Below are positions 51,110-62,570 of a stretch of 64,000 bases of DNA, piece by piece. Numbering within the stretch: position 1 is the first letter of the stretch; each line of letters opens with the position of its first letter. The position numbers and the translations under genes were made by a program. Source of the DNA: an uncultured Oscillospiraceae bacterium (GTDB taxonomy: Bacteria > Bacillota > Clostridia > Oscillospirales > Oscillospiraceae); NCBI GenBank assembly GCA_944386055.1, contig CALWZP010000011.1:1-64000 (forward strand). Direction: 5' to 3'. The notes under the pieces are model-generated. The model saw only the letters and a program-made list of their open reading frames with translations, did no database searches and had not been told where the DNA came from.

Positions 51110-51643
51110 ATGGGCAAAAAGGTTTTGATCCTGGCGGGCAGTCCCCGGAAGGGCGGAAACTCCGACCTGTTGTGCGATGAGTTCGCCCGGGGGGCAGAGG
51201 AGGCCGGTCACAAGGTGGAGAAGATCTATGTACAGGAGCAGAAAATCGGCTTCTGCCGGGCCTGCTACGGCTGCCGGGGCACCGGGAGCTGTGTACAGAG
51301 GGATGACATGGCCCCGCTGTTGGACAAAATGGTGGAGGCGGATGTCATTGTTCTGGCCACGCCGGTCTATTTTTACTCCATGGACGGACAGCTGAAAACG
51401 CTCATCGACCGTACCCTTCCCCGCTATACCGAGATCCGAAACAAGGACTTCTATTTCATCGCCACCGCCGCAGCCGGTCCGGCCGCCATGGAGCGCACAA
51501 TGGACGCTCTGGAGGGCTTTACCGACTGTCTCCCCGGCGCGAAGGTGAAGGACCGGATCTATGGCTCCGGCGTCTATCAGAAGGGGGAGGTCCGCTCCTC
51601 CCAGGCGATGTCAAAAGCCTATCAGGACGGCCGGACACTGTAA
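51110..51643 (+). CDS. NAD(P)H-dependent FMN reductase / iron-sulfur flavoprotein
   Basis: This 177-aa protein has the flavodoxin-like fold of the NADPH-dependent FMN reductase family: GSPRKGGNSDLL for the FMN phosphate and TPVYFYSMDGQLK for the ring. C49-X2-C52-X2-C55-X5-C61 is the compact Cys motif of archaeal/clostridial iron-sulfur flavoproteins. It is preceded by a MerR-type promoter and followed by the MATE gene, 30 bp away. It is probably a cytoplasmic flavin or quinone reductase. Confidence 0.85.
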   Translation: MGKKVLILAGSPRKGGNSDLLCDEFARGAEEAGHKVEKIYVQEQKIGFCRACYGCRGTGSCVQRDDMAPLLDKMVEADVIVLATPVYFYSMDGQLKTLIDRTLPRYTEIRNKDFYFIATAAAGPAAMERTMDALEGFTDCLPGAKVKDRIYGSGVYQKGEVRSSQAMSKAYQDGRTL

Positions 51644-51673
51644 TCGCTCCGGAAAGAAGGCAGACCCGATCTT

Positions 51674-51732
51674 ATGGCGGACTACACCGAAAAGGAACTG
51701 TTCGAGACCCTTCCCGTCCCGTCCCCCGGGCG
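51674..51732 (+). other. N-terminal coding part of the MATE gene, out of frame
   Basis: ATG 51674 opens MADYTEKELFETLPVP, the usual start of MATE proteins, but its frame stops soon after. Removing 5 bp (51716-51720) would join it exactly to the main frame, giving LPVPRAVAVMALPT. Confidence 0.7.
51713..51722 (+). repeat. 5-bp tandem duplication at the MATE frameshift
   Basis: CCCGT occurs twice in a row and runs into CCCCC. One copy less restores the frame; two copies break it. Confidence 0.8.
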
Positions 51733-53049
51733 GTGGCAGTCATGGCCCTCCCCACCGTCATCAGCCAGGTTGTGACCATGATCTACAGTCTGGCCGACAC
51801 CTTTTTTATCGGCCAGTTGGGGGATCCCGCCATGGTGGCGGCCGTCTCTCTGGTCTCTCCGTGGTACAACCTGCTCACCGCCCTGGGGAATCTGTTCGGC
51901 CTGGGGGGCAGCAGTCTGATCTCCCGGATGCTGGGGGTGAAAAACCACGGGGACATCAAATATGTCTCCGCCTTCAGCATCTGGGGCGGCGCGGCGGTGA
52001 CTGTCTGCTTCTTCCTGGTCACCTGGCTGGCCCGCACCCCTCTGCTGCGCTTTTTGGGCGCCAGTCCGGATACCTACGGCTATGCGGAGGGCTATCTGTT
52101 CTGGGTGGCGGTGCTGGGCGGTGTGCCCACCATGGTCAGTCTGTCCATGGGCCATCTGCTGCGCAGCGAGGGCCACGCCCGCCAGGCCAGCACCGGCATG
52201 ATGTTCGGCGGAGTCCTGAATGTGGTTCTGGATCCGGTGCTGATCTTCGGCCTGCATCTGGATGTGGCGGGGGCCGCCATCGCCACGGCCTTTTCCAACA
52301 CCGCCTCAGTGGTGTTCTTTGCCGTCCAGTACCTCCGGCTGGGGGAACACACCGCAGTCTCCCTCCACCCCAGATTTTTCACTTTCCGGTTCGTCCGGCC
52401 CATCTTCTCGGTGGGGCTGGCCTCCGCCCTGGCCACCACGCTGGGCAACCTGTCCAACATGACCATGGTGCACCTGGCCGCCGCCTATGGCGACATTCCG
52501 GTGGCGGCCTACGGCATCGTCAAGCGCATCGACCAGTTCCCTCTGAATGTATCCATGGGGCTGTGCCAGGGCTTCATGCCGCTGGTGGGCTATAACTATG
52601 CCGCCCGGAACTATCAGCGGATGCGGGCCATCTCCTACTTTTCCTGGAAGATCGCCCTGCTGCTGTCCGCCTGCTTTGTGGTGTGCTTCGCCGTCTTTGC
52701 GCCTCAGCTGCTTCATCTGTTCATCCCGGAGGCGGAGACCAGCGCCCTGGGCGCGGAGTTTCTCCGCATCGCCTGCCTGGCCGTGCCCCTGACTGCGGTG
52801 AACTTTCTCATCAGCTATACCCTTCAGGCCATGGGCAAGGGGATTCCGTCCGCCCTGCTCACCTTCAGCCGCCAGGGCCTTCTGAACATCCCGCTTCTCA
52901 TCCTCATGGATGTGACGCTGGGGCTGTACGGCATGATCTGGACCCAGCTGGTGGTGGAGGTCATCATGCTGCCGGTGTCTCTGGGGATATACCGCGCCAC
53001 CTTCCGGCATCTGCCGCCCCAGACCGTGGAACAGAGCAGTTCTTCTTAA
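51733..53049 (+). CDS. MATE-family efflux transporter (frameshifted near its start)
   Basis: The main frame encodes 438 residues with twelve membrane segments and MATE signatures (MIYSLADTFFIGQLGDPA, then SRMLGVKNHGDI). MATE proteins export cationic drugs or metabolites with Na+ or H+. The natural start is at 51674, but a 5-bp duplication separates it from this frame, and GTG 51733 has no ribosome site. In this state little protein is expected. Either phase variation by slippage, a real null mutation, or assembly error is possible. Confidence 0.78.
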   Translation: MAVMALPTVISQVVTMIYSLADTFFIGQLGDPAMVAAVSLVSPWYNLLTALGNLFGLGGSSLISRMLGVKNHGDIKYVSAFSIWGGAAVTVCFFLVTWLARTPLLRFLGASPDTYGYAEGYLFWVAVLGGVPTMVSLSMGHLLRSEGHARQASTGMMFGGVLNVVLDPVLIFGLHLDVAGAAIATAFSNTASVVFFAVQYLRLGEHTAVSLHPRFFTFRFVRPIFSVGLASALATTLGNLSNMTMVHLAAAYGDIPVAAYGIVKRIDQFPLNVSMGLCQGFMPLVGYNYAARNYQRMRAISYFSWKIALLLSACFVVCFAVFAPQLLHLFIPEAETSALGAEFLRIACLAVPLTAVNFLISYTLQAMGKGIPSALLTFSRQGLLNIPLLILMDVTLGLYGMIWTQLVVEVIMLPVSLGIYRATFRHLPPQTVEQSSSS

Positions 53050-53062
53050 AACAAAAAGGTTT

Positions 53063-53113
53063 ACACTGGAGAACTTATCGAAACTTCTCCCACCATCCCG
53101 ATGGGATTATAAT
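53063..53113 (+). promoter_or_regulatory. Shared cluster promoter, box C
   Basis: ACACTGG-N13-ACTTCTCC-N17-TATAAT, 64 bp upstream of the SDR gene. Confidence 0.8.
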
Positions 53114-53176
53114 GGAATCAGATACCAGAGATTCTGTGTAAACTCCAGGTATCGTATAACAAAGGAGGCAGGCAAC

Positions 53177-53929
53177 ATGGAAAGGTTAGCGGGAAAGACC
53201 GCGGTGGTCACCGGCGGCAGCTCCGGCATCGGTCGGGCCATCGCCCAGCGCTTTGCCCGGGAGGGCGCCCGGGTGCTCATCGTGGGACGAAAAGAACAGC
53301 CCCTGCAGGAGACCGCCGCCGCAGACGGCAGGATCTCCTATGTCGTCGGGGATATGACCCGGGACGACACTGTGGAGCGGATCATGGACGCCGTGCAGGA
53401 CCGCTTCGGCGGGCAGCTGGACATCCTGGTGAACAACGCCGGCTGGTGCCCGGTGCAGCCCATCACAGAGCTCACCATCCGGGATTACGACAGGGCCTTT
53501 GACCTGGATGTGCGCGCGGTGGTGAGCATGACCATCCACGCCCTGCCTCTGCTTCGAAAGGCCAAGGGCAATATCATCAACCTGTCCAGCGTGGGCGCCA
53601 CCCACCGCGCCGCCAATCTGTCCATGTATGTGGGGGCCAAGGCCGCAGTGGAGAACTTCACCCGGGTCTGGGCCCTGGAGCTGGCGCAGGACGGCATGCG
53701 TGTGAACGCCATCGCGCCGGGGGCGGCCCGCACCAATATCTGGAATGTCCCCAGCCTGTCCCCGGAGGACGCCCAAAGGCACCAGGACGGCATCGCCGCC
53801 GGCATCCCCTGCGGACGCTTCGCCGCCCCGGAGGAGATCGCCAATGTGGCTGCCTTTCTGGTCTCTGACGAGGCCAGCTATGTCACCGGCGCCGTCTATG
53901 CGGTGGACGGCGGTTCCGGCGCTCTCTGA
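53177..53929 (+). CDS. Short-chain dehydrogenase/reductase (SDR)
   Basis: This 250-aa NAD(P)(H) enzyme has TGGSSGIG (residues 12-19), NNAG (86-89) and the triad S138, Y151, K155. It ends in a C-terminal block (VTGAVYAVDGG) like FabG-type SDRs. The substrate is unknown; sugar, steroid or keto-compounds are all possible. Start: the ATG after AAGGAGG. It is followed by the aldo/keto reductase without a clear terminator. Confidence 0.9.
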   Translation: MERLAGKTAVVTGGSSGIGRAIAQRFAREGARVLIVGRKEQPLQETAAADGRISYVVGDMTRDDTVERIMDAVQDRFGGQLDILVNNAGWCPVQPITELTIRDYDRAFDLDVRAVVSMTIHALPLLRKAKGNIINLSSVGATHRAANLSMYVGAKAAVENFTRVWALELAQDGMRVNAIAPGAARTNIWNVPSLSPEDAQRHQDGIAAGIPCGRFAAPEEIANVAAFLVSDEASYVTGAVYAVDGGSGAL

Positions 53930-54021
53930 GAAAGCGGCCCGCGCCCTCCCCAGAGCAAATGGTCCCGGCGGCCATTCAGATTTTCATTCTGCTTTTCATT
54001 TTTTGAGAAAGGATGTTCCGT

Positions 54022-54868
54022 ATGGAGTTCGCGACATTGAACAACGGCGTAAAGATGCCCATGGCCGGCATCTGCACCTTCCTGCTGAGTCCTGACGAGG
54101 CGGAGTCCTCCGTCCTCAGCGCCCTCCAATGCGGCTACCGGCTCATTGACACCGCCAACGCCTATGTGAATGAGAAGGCGGTGGGCCGGGCCATGAAGAA
54201 GTCCGGCGTGGACCGCAAGGAGATCTTCCTGGAGACCAAGCTGTGGCCCAGCTTCTATGAGCAGGCCGACGCGGTGGACAAGACTCTGGAGCGCCTGGAC
54301 ACCGACTATATCGACCTGCTGCTCATCCATCAGCCCGCCGGCAACTATGTGGCCGGGTACCAGCTCATGGAGAAGGCTTACAAGGAGGGCAAGGTGAAGG
54401 CCATCGGTCTGTCCAACTTCTCCCCCAACCAGATCCGGGAGATCCTGGCCATCTGCCAGGTGAAGCCCTCCGTCCTCCAGACCGAGGTCCATCCTTACGC
54501 TCAGGAGAAGGAGCTGAAAGAGTTCCTCAGCAAGGAGAGCATGGTCATCCAGGCCTGGTATCCCCTGGGCCATGGGGACAAGGCTCTGATTCAGGAGCCC
54601 CTGTTCACCGAGCTTGCCAGGAAGTACGGCAAGTCCAACGCCCAGGTCATCCTCCGCTGGCACATCCAGGCCGGCAACATCGTCATCCCCGGCTCCAAGG
54701 ACCCCCGACCACATCAAGGCCAACCTGGACCTGTTCGACTTTGCCCTCACCGATGAGGAGATGGGGAAAATCGCCGCCATGGACCGGCAGAAGCGCTATT
54801 ATCACAGCACCCCGGAGCTGCTCAGACAGTACGCTGAGATGGTCCCTCCGGCGGACGAGCAGAAGTAA
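54022..54868 (+). pseudogene. Aldo/keto reductase, frameshifted by one base in a C run
   Basis: The first frame (54022-54756) gives an AKR barrel with GYRLIDTANAY, LETKLWPSFY and LLLIHQPAG. It departs from the family after GSKDP, where C5 at 54702-54706 replaces an expected C4. Deleting one C restores DHIKANLDLFDFALTDEEMG and the end EMVPPADEQK at 54868, 281 aa in total. Without the repair the C-terminal 50 residues are lost. The start ATG 54022 lies 8 nt after AAAGGA. Confidence 0.82.
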
Positions 54869-55016
54869 GTCCGCCCCTGGCAGCCCCATTCTCCCGTCAC
54901 TCCGCAGAATCGCTGTGGGGGCGCGGATTACGGAGATGCTGGCCGGCCTTGTGCGGAAGGTATAAGAGTCATGCCTGCTAAAACCTAAGAAACAGTATAA
55001 AAAAGGAGCGTTTTCC

Positions 55017-56189
55017 ATGGACAGCTTTGTCTTTGAATACCCCACGAAGGTCTATTTTGGAAAGGGCGCGGCCCAGACGCACCTGCCCGGTATTCTGGCC
55101 GCCAGCGGCCCCCGGGTCATGCTTGCCTATGGCGGCGGTTCCATCAAGAAAAACGGAATCTATAAGGAGCTGATGGGTCTTCTGAAGTCGGCGGGCAAGA
55201 CCGTCACGGAATTTTCCGGCATCATGTCCAACCCCACCTGGGCCAAGGTGCAGGAGGGGACAAAGCTGGCCCGGGAGCATGAGATCGATCTGGTGCTGGC
55301 CGTGGGCGGCGGCTCTGTCATCGACTGCTGCAAGGTCGTATGCGCTCAGGCGGTGGAGGACGCCGACCTGTGGGAGCTGGAGATGATCCAGCACAAGGCC
55401 CCCTCCAAGCCCTCCATCCCCCTGGGCGCGGTGGTCACCGCCTCGGGCACCGGGGCGGAGATGAACGGCGGCGCCGTCATCACCAACGAGGAGGTCAAAA
55501 TCAAGGGCGGCATGTTCGCCGCAGCGCCCCGCTTTGCAATCCTGGATCCCCAGTACACCATGTCGCTGCCCGCTTCCCAGGTTCTCTCCGGCGCTTTTGA
55601 CACCCTCAGCCACGCCATGGAGACCTACTTCGGCCGTTCCGACCGGGACAATGTCTCCGACGCGGTGGCGGAGGCCGTCATGCAAAGCACCATCAGCAAT
55701 ATGTACACCCTGCTCACCGACCTGCACGACTACACCGCCCGGAGCAATCTGATGTGGACCTCCGCCATGGCGGAAAACGGGATTCTGAAGGTGGGCCGCC
55801 TCACCGATTTCGAGTGTCACCAGATCGAGCACCAGCTGGGCGCCTACACCGACTGTAACCACGGTCAGGGACTGGCGGTGATCCATCCCGTCTATTACCG
55901 CCATATCTGCAAGGATGCCGCGGAAAAGTTTGCCCGCTTCGCCCGCAATGTGTGGGGTATCTCCGGGGAGGGGATCAGCGAGGAGGAGACCGCCCGCGCC
56001 GGCGTCCAGGCACTGGAGGACTTCATCCGGGCCTGTGGCCTGCCCACCCGGCTGAGTCAGCTGCATACCCGTACGGAGATCACGCCGGCGCTGCTGCGCC
56101 AGGTGGCGGACAGCACCAATCTGCTCCAGGGCGGCTACCGCCAGCTGACCCACGACGAGGTCTATGAGATTCTGATGGAGTGTCTGTAA
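55017..56189 (+). CDS. Iron-containing alcohol dehydrogenase
   Basis: This 390-aa enzyme is a full member of the YqhD/BDH branch, with GGGSVIDCCK for the dinucleotide and complete metal ligands D195, H199, H268 and H282 (plus H272). It reduces aldehydes with NAD(P)H. It ends the redox cluster. The ribosome site is AAAAAGGAG. It is the catalytic counterpart of the metal-free paralogue 6.6 kb upstream. Confidence 0.94.
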   Translation: MDSFVFEYPTKVYFGKGAAQTHLPGILAASGPRVMLAYGGGSIKKNGIYKELMGLLKSAGKTVTEFSGIMSNPTWAKVQEGTKLAREHEIDLVLAVGGGSVIDCCKVVCAQAVEDADLWELEMIQHKAPSKPSIPLGAVVTASGTGAEMNGGAVITNEEVKIKGGMFAAAPRFAILDPQYTMSLPASQVLSGAFDTLSHAMETYFGRSDRDNVSDAVAEAVMQSTISNMYTLLTDLHDYTARSNLMWTSAMAENGILKVGRLTDFECHQIEHQLGAYTDCNHGQGLAVIHPVYYRHICKDAAEKFARFARNVWGISGEGISEEETARAGVQALEDFIRACGLPTRLSQLHTRTEITPALLRQVADSTNLLQGGYRQLTHDEVYEILMECL

Positions 56190-56205
56190 CCCTCTTCCTA
56201 TGCGT

Positions 56206-56251
56206 GCGCGGGGCGCCCCGTCTCCCTCTGGGGAGACGGGGCGCCCCGCGC
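56206..56251. terminator. Bidirectional terminator at the end of the redox cluster
   Basis: A 21-bp GC-rich stem (56206-56226 with 56231-56251) lies between convergent genes. Confidence 0.85.
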
Positions 56252-56263
56252 CTGTTTGCCGCC

Positions 56264-56986
56264 TTATTCCTTCTCCGTCGCCGGAGATTCGTCCTGCCGC
56301 GCCTGAATCATCTGGTGCAGGCTGTCCAGGGCGTCCGCCAGGCCGCCGATCCGGTCGATGAGGCCGATTTTTACCGCCTCCTCCCCATACAGCACCGAGC
56401 CCATGTCCGCCGCCAGCTCCCCGGTCTTCATCATCCGGGCGGTGAAGTCCGCCTCATCCACCCGGCTGTTTTCCACCACGAAGCGGGTGATGCGCTCCTG
56501 AATGCGCTGGAAATAGTGGAAGGTCTGGGGTGCACCGATCACCAGCCCGTTCAGGCGCACCGGATGCACGGTCATGGCCGCAGTGGGGGCGATGAAGGAC
56601 ACCTTGGCCGCCACCGCCAGCGGCACCCCGATGGAGTGTCCGCCTCCCAGCACCAGGGAGACGGTGGGCTTGCGCATCCCCGCGATGAGCTCCGCGATGC
56701 CCAGCCCCGCCTCGATGTCCCCGCCCATGGTGTTGAGCAGGATGAGCAGGCCGTCCACCTCGTCGCTCTCCTCGATGGAGGCCAGCAGCGGCATCACATG
56801 CTCATATTTGGTGCTCTTGGTGGTCTCGGGCAGCAGCTGGTGCCCCTCGATCTGTCCCGCGATGGTCAGGGTATGGATGGTGCCCCGGGCTGTCTTCACC
56901 GTGGCGCTGCCCAGCTCCACCAGCTGCTGCTGATCCGCGGTCTGCCCGCTCTGCTCCGCCGGCGCGGAGGATGTGCGCTCTTCCAT
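56264..56986 (-). CDS. ClpP-class serine protease, TepA-like
   Basis: This 240-aa protein has the ClpP/crotonase fold: NTMGGDIEAGLGIAELI, nucleophile S118 in GGGHSIG and H141 in MTVHPVR. It has no membrane segment. The Firmicutes relative TepA is a cytoplasmic, membrane-associated protease involved in secretion and linked to sporulation. Start: ATG 56986 with GGGGGAACC-type site. Confidence 0.85.
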   Translation of the reverse strand: MEERTSSAPAEQSGQTADQQQLVELGSATVKTARGTIHTLTIAGQIEGHQLLPETTKSTKYEHVMPLLASIEESDEVDGLLILLNTMGGDIEAGLGIAELIAGMRKPTVSLVLGGGHSIGVPLAVAAKVSFIAPTAAMTVHPVRLNGLVIGAPQTFHYFQRIQERITRFVVENSRVDEADFTARMMKTGELAADMGSVLYGEEAVKIGLIDRIGGLADALDSLHQMIQARQDESPATEKE

Positions 56987-57045
56987 GTATGGTTCCCCCT
57001 TCTGTCATTTTCCCTATTTTGACCCAAAGAAGGGGGCGGCATACC

Positions 57046-57080
57046 AAGAACAGCCTCTCCCGTCGGGAGAGGCTGTTCTT
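57046..57080. terminator. Hairpin between amidase and ClpP-like genes
   Basis: A 16-bp near-perfect stem (57046-57061 with 57065-57080) follows the amidase stop and precedes the ClpP-like gene on the minus strand; T residues follow on the plus strand. Confidence 0.7.
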
Positions 57081-57091
57081 TTTTGTCTTCC

Positions 57092-57937
57092 TTATTTGTA
57101 AATGTGCACTCTGTCGCTGGAGAGGGTATAGACATCCTCCCGGCGGCGGGCCAGGGAGGGCACCTGCTCCCGCACCTGTTGGATAAAGTCCAGGTCAATG
57201 TCCACCAGGGTGATGCCCGGCCGGTCGCTGGCCTTGGCGATCACATTTCCCCAGGGGTCCACCGCCAGGGATTTGCCATAGGCGTTCATCCCCGTCTTCT
57301 GGCCGATCTGGCTGGGACCCGCCATGTATACTCCGTTCTCGATGGCCCGGGCGCGCATCAGGGGCTCCCAGTGGTCCTTGCCGGTGTTCATGGTGAAGCT
57401 GGTGGGCACGATGATCACCTGGGCCCCGTGCATGGCCATCAGGCGGAAGAGTTCCGGGAAGCGCAGGTCGTAGCACACGGCGAACCCCAGCATCCCCAGC
57501 TCGGTATCCGCCAGGACGATCTCATCCCCCGGGGCGTTGTGGGCGGACTCGTGGTAGGAGGGGCCGTTGGTGATGTCCACATCGAACATGTGCATCTTGC
57601 TGTAGGTGCACACCAGCCGCCCGTCCGGCGCGATGAGCATGGCGGTGTTCCGGGGCCGGCCGTCCTCTGCCTTCTCGGGGATGCTGCCCGTCTCAATCCA
57701 CACCTGGTGCTCCCGGGCCAGGGCCCGGAACATCTCGCAGGTCTCCCCCCCAGGGATCTCCTCCGCCTGGCGGGAGTAGCCCCGTCCGATAAAATTCATG
57801 GTCTCGGGCAGGACGATGAGCTTTGCCCCCCGGTCCGCGGCCCGGGCCGTCAGCTCCTTCGCCGCGGCCAGGTTGGCGGCCTTGTCGTCCCGGCTGTCCA
57901 TCTGGATCAGCGCGAGCTGATAATTTTTCATGCTCAT
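57092..57937 (-). CDS. Carbon-nitrogen hydrolase (nitrilase superfamily)
   Basis: This 281-aa amidase has the Glu-Lys-Cys triad E45 (LPETMNF), K114 (TYSKMHMFD) and C155 (GFAVCYDLRFPE). It is closest in layout to the Nit1/Nit2 branch (omega-amidase or deaminated-glutathione amidase), which repairs side products of metabolism. The start is ATG 57937 with GGAGGGGGG; a longer frame is a shadow of the symporter end. Confidence 0.9.
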   Translation of the reverse strand: MSMKNYQLALIQMDSRDDKAANLAAAKELTARAADRGAKLIVLPETMNFIGRGYSRQAEEIPGGETCEMFRALAREHQVWIETGSIPEKAEDGRPRNTAMLIAPDGRLVCTYSKMHMFDVDITNGPSYHESAHNAPGDEIVLADTELGMLGFAVCYDLRFPELFRLMAMHGAQVIIVPTSFTMNTGKDHWEPLMRARAIENGVYMAGPSQIGQKTGMNAYGKSLAVDPWGNVIAKASDRPGITLVDIDLDFIQQVREQVPSLARRREDVYTLSSDRVHIYK

Positions 57938-57965
57938 GGCAGTTTCCCCCCTCCGCAGGGCAAGG

Positions 57966-59504
57966 TCAATTCTTCTCTTCTTTCTTGAGGAAGGACGCCT
58001 GGAAGGCATCCACGATGGGCTTCTCCGGCGCGGGGGTCAGCAGGCTGACCACCACGATGGCGATGGTGGCGCACACAAAGGCGGGCAGCAGCTCGTAAAT
58101 GGCCCACACTCCGCCCATGGGGGCGATGAGGAACTTCCAGATGAACACCATCGCGCCGCCCACCACCATGCCTGCCAGGGCGCCGTACTTGTTGGAGCGC
58201 TTCCAGAACAGGGCCATCAGCACCACCGGGCCGAAGGCCGCGCCGAAGCCCGCCCAGGCGAAGGACACCACCCGGAACACCGAGCTGTCCGGATCCCGGG
58301 CCAGGAAGGCGGCGATGATGGAGATGACCACCATGGTGGTGCGGGCCACCACCACGCCCCGCTTCCCCGACAGGTTCAGGCGCAGGAATTCGCAGCCCAG
58401 GTTCTGGGACACCGAGGAGGAGGCCGCCAGCAGCTGGCTGTCCGCCGTGGACATGGTGGCCGCCAGGATGCCCGCCAGGATCACACCGGCCAGCAGGGCG
58501 GGCACGATGCCCATCTGGCTGAGCAGGCTGGAGATCTGGACGATGATGGTCTCGGAATCCTCCAGCTCCCCCAGGGCACCGGCGCTGGTCATGGCGTTGC
58601 CCACCACGCCGATGATGATGGCCACCCCCATGGAGATGACCACCCAGCTGGTGGCGATGCGCCGGGACAGCTTCAGCTTCCGCTCGTCCTCGATGGCCAT
58701 GAAGCGCAGCAGGATATGGGGCATGCCGAAATAGCCCAGACCCCAGGCCAGCAGGGACACGATGGTCAGAGTGCTGTACGGGGTGCTGCCGCCGGTAGTG
58801 GGGTCATAGGTGGAGGTGAGGGAGAGATACCCCGCCATGGACTGGGCATTCTCGATCACCGCCCCCACTCCGCCGGCCTGGGCCACTCCGAAGCCCAGCA
58901 CCACGATGAGGGCCACCGTCATGATGATGGACTGCACCAGGTCGGTGGTGGAGGCGGCCAGAAAGCCGCCCATGACGGTATAGCCCACCACCACCGCGGC
59001 GCTGACCACCATGGCGGTGACATAGTCGATCCCAAACAAACTGGCGAACAGCTTGCCGCAGGCGGAGAAGCCGGAGGCCAGATAGGGGATGAAGAACACG
59101 ATGATGACCACCGCGGAGATGGCCGCCAGCAGGCTGCGCTCATCCCCCCAGCGCTTGGAGAAGAACTGGGGCACAGTGATGGCGTCCAGCTGGTGGGAGT
59201 ACCGGCGCAGGCGCCGGGCCACGATGAGCCAGTTCAGGTATGTACCGATGGCCAGGCCGATGGCGGTCCAGCTGGCCTCCGCCAAGCCGAACACATAGGC
59301 CAGGCCGGGCAGCCCCATCAGCAGCCAGGAGGACATGTCGGATGCTTCCGCGCTCATGGCGGTGACCAGGGGGCCCAGCTTGCGCCCGCCCAGGTAGAAG
59401 TCGTCCACCGAGCTGTTTTTCTTGGCGCAGAACCACCCGATCACCAGCATGGCCGCCAGATAGACCACGATGGCGATGCAGATACAGATTTGTGCTGTCG
59501 TCAT
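57966..59504 (-). CDS. Sodium/solute symporter, PutP (SSS) family
   Basis: This 512-aa protein has 13 predicted membrane segments and PutP-type motifs (NSSVDDFYLGGRKLGPLV, MSAEASDMSSWLLMGLPG). PutP imports proline with Na+; proline is the likely but unproven substrate. It stands 28 bp upstream of the amidase on the same strand. Start: ATG 59504. Confidence 0.9.
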   Translation of the reverse strand: MTTAQICICIAIVVYLAAMLVIGWFCAKKNSSVDDFYLGGRKLGPLVTAMSAEASDMSSWLLMGLPGLAYVFGLAEASWTAIGLAIGTYLNWLIVARRLRRYSHQLDAITVPQFFSKRWGDERSLLAAISAVVIIVFFIPYLASGFSACGKLFASLFGIDYVTAMVVSAAVVVGYTVMGGFLAASTTDLVQSIIMTVALIVVLGFGVAQAGGVGAVIENAQSMAGYLSLTSTYDPTTGGSTPYSTLTIVSLLAWGLGYFGMPHILLRFMAIEDERKLKLSRRIATSWVVISMGVAIIIGVVGNAMTSAGALGELEDSETIIVQISSLLSQMGIVPALLAGVILAGILAATMSTADSQLLAASSSVSQNLGCEFLRLNLSGKRGVVVARTTMVVISIIAAFLARDPDSSVFRVVSFAWAGFGAAFGPVVLMALFWKRSNKYGALAGMVVGGAMVFIWKFLIAPMGGVWAIYELLPAFVCATIAIVVVSLLTPAPEKPIVDAFQASFLKKEEKN

Positions 59505-59663
59505 AACTCTCTCTTTCCCTTTCCGATCAGAGCCGGCGGTGCCGGCTTCCAATAAAAAGATAGGTATGCCCGGCGCGAACTCCGGCCATACCTAATTATT
59601 ATATACCAGTCCAAGCCCCTGCGGCAAGACTGAATTTTATTTATTTTTCCTTTCTGTTCCACA

Positions 59664-62174
<2,511 letters not shown>

Positions 62175-62251
62175 AGACGCACCTCCTTGTTTTCATCCAC
62201 TCAGTTTGCCCACGGAAAGGAAAATATATCAGTTTAATCAAAAAATTATCA

Positions 62252-62279
62252 TTGATTTTTCGGCGGGATGTGTTAAAAT
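62252..62279 (+). promoter_or_regulatory. Promoter of the ferredoxin gene
   Basis: TTGATT (62252-62257), a 16-nt spacer and TAAAAT (62274-62279) lie 31 bp upstream of the ferredoxin start. Confidence 0.65.
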
Positions 62280-62310
62280 GGGAATACCGAATTTCAGGAG
62301 GTGTATTCCA

Positions 62311-62481
62311 ATGGCCTATGTCATCAGCAGTGCCTGCATCAGCTGCGGCGCATGTTCCGACGCCTGCCCTGTCGGCGCCATTTCCGCCGGCGACGAGCAG
62401 TACAACATCAACGCCGACGCCTGCATCGACTGCGGCGCATGTTCCGACACCTGCCCCACGGGTGCGATTTCCCAGGGCTGA
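62311..62481 (+). CDS. 2[4Fe-4S] ferredoxin
   Basis: This 56-aa clostridial-type ferredoxin has two near-identical cluster motifs, CISCGACSDACPVGAIS and CIDCGACSDTCPTGAIS. It is the standard low-potential electron carrier of the cytoplasm. Start: ATG 62311 after CAGGAGG. It is a single-gene unit with its own promoter and terminator. Confidence 0.97.
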   Translation: MAYVISSACISCGACSDACPVGAISAGDEQYNINADACIDCGACSDTCPTGAISQG

Positions 62482-62493
62482 TCGAAACGGCAA

Positions 62494-62534
62494 CGAAAAA
62501 GGGACGCGGCCTTTTGGGCCGCGTCCCTTTTTCG
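62494..62534. terminator. Terminator between ferredoxin and SNF transporter
   Basis: An 18-bp stem (62494-62511 with 62517-62534) with A-run and T-run on the two sides can act for both strands. Confidence 0.88.
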
Positions 62535-62570
62535 TCTCTTCTGTTTCTGCTTTCGGTCCGTTCCTTCTTC

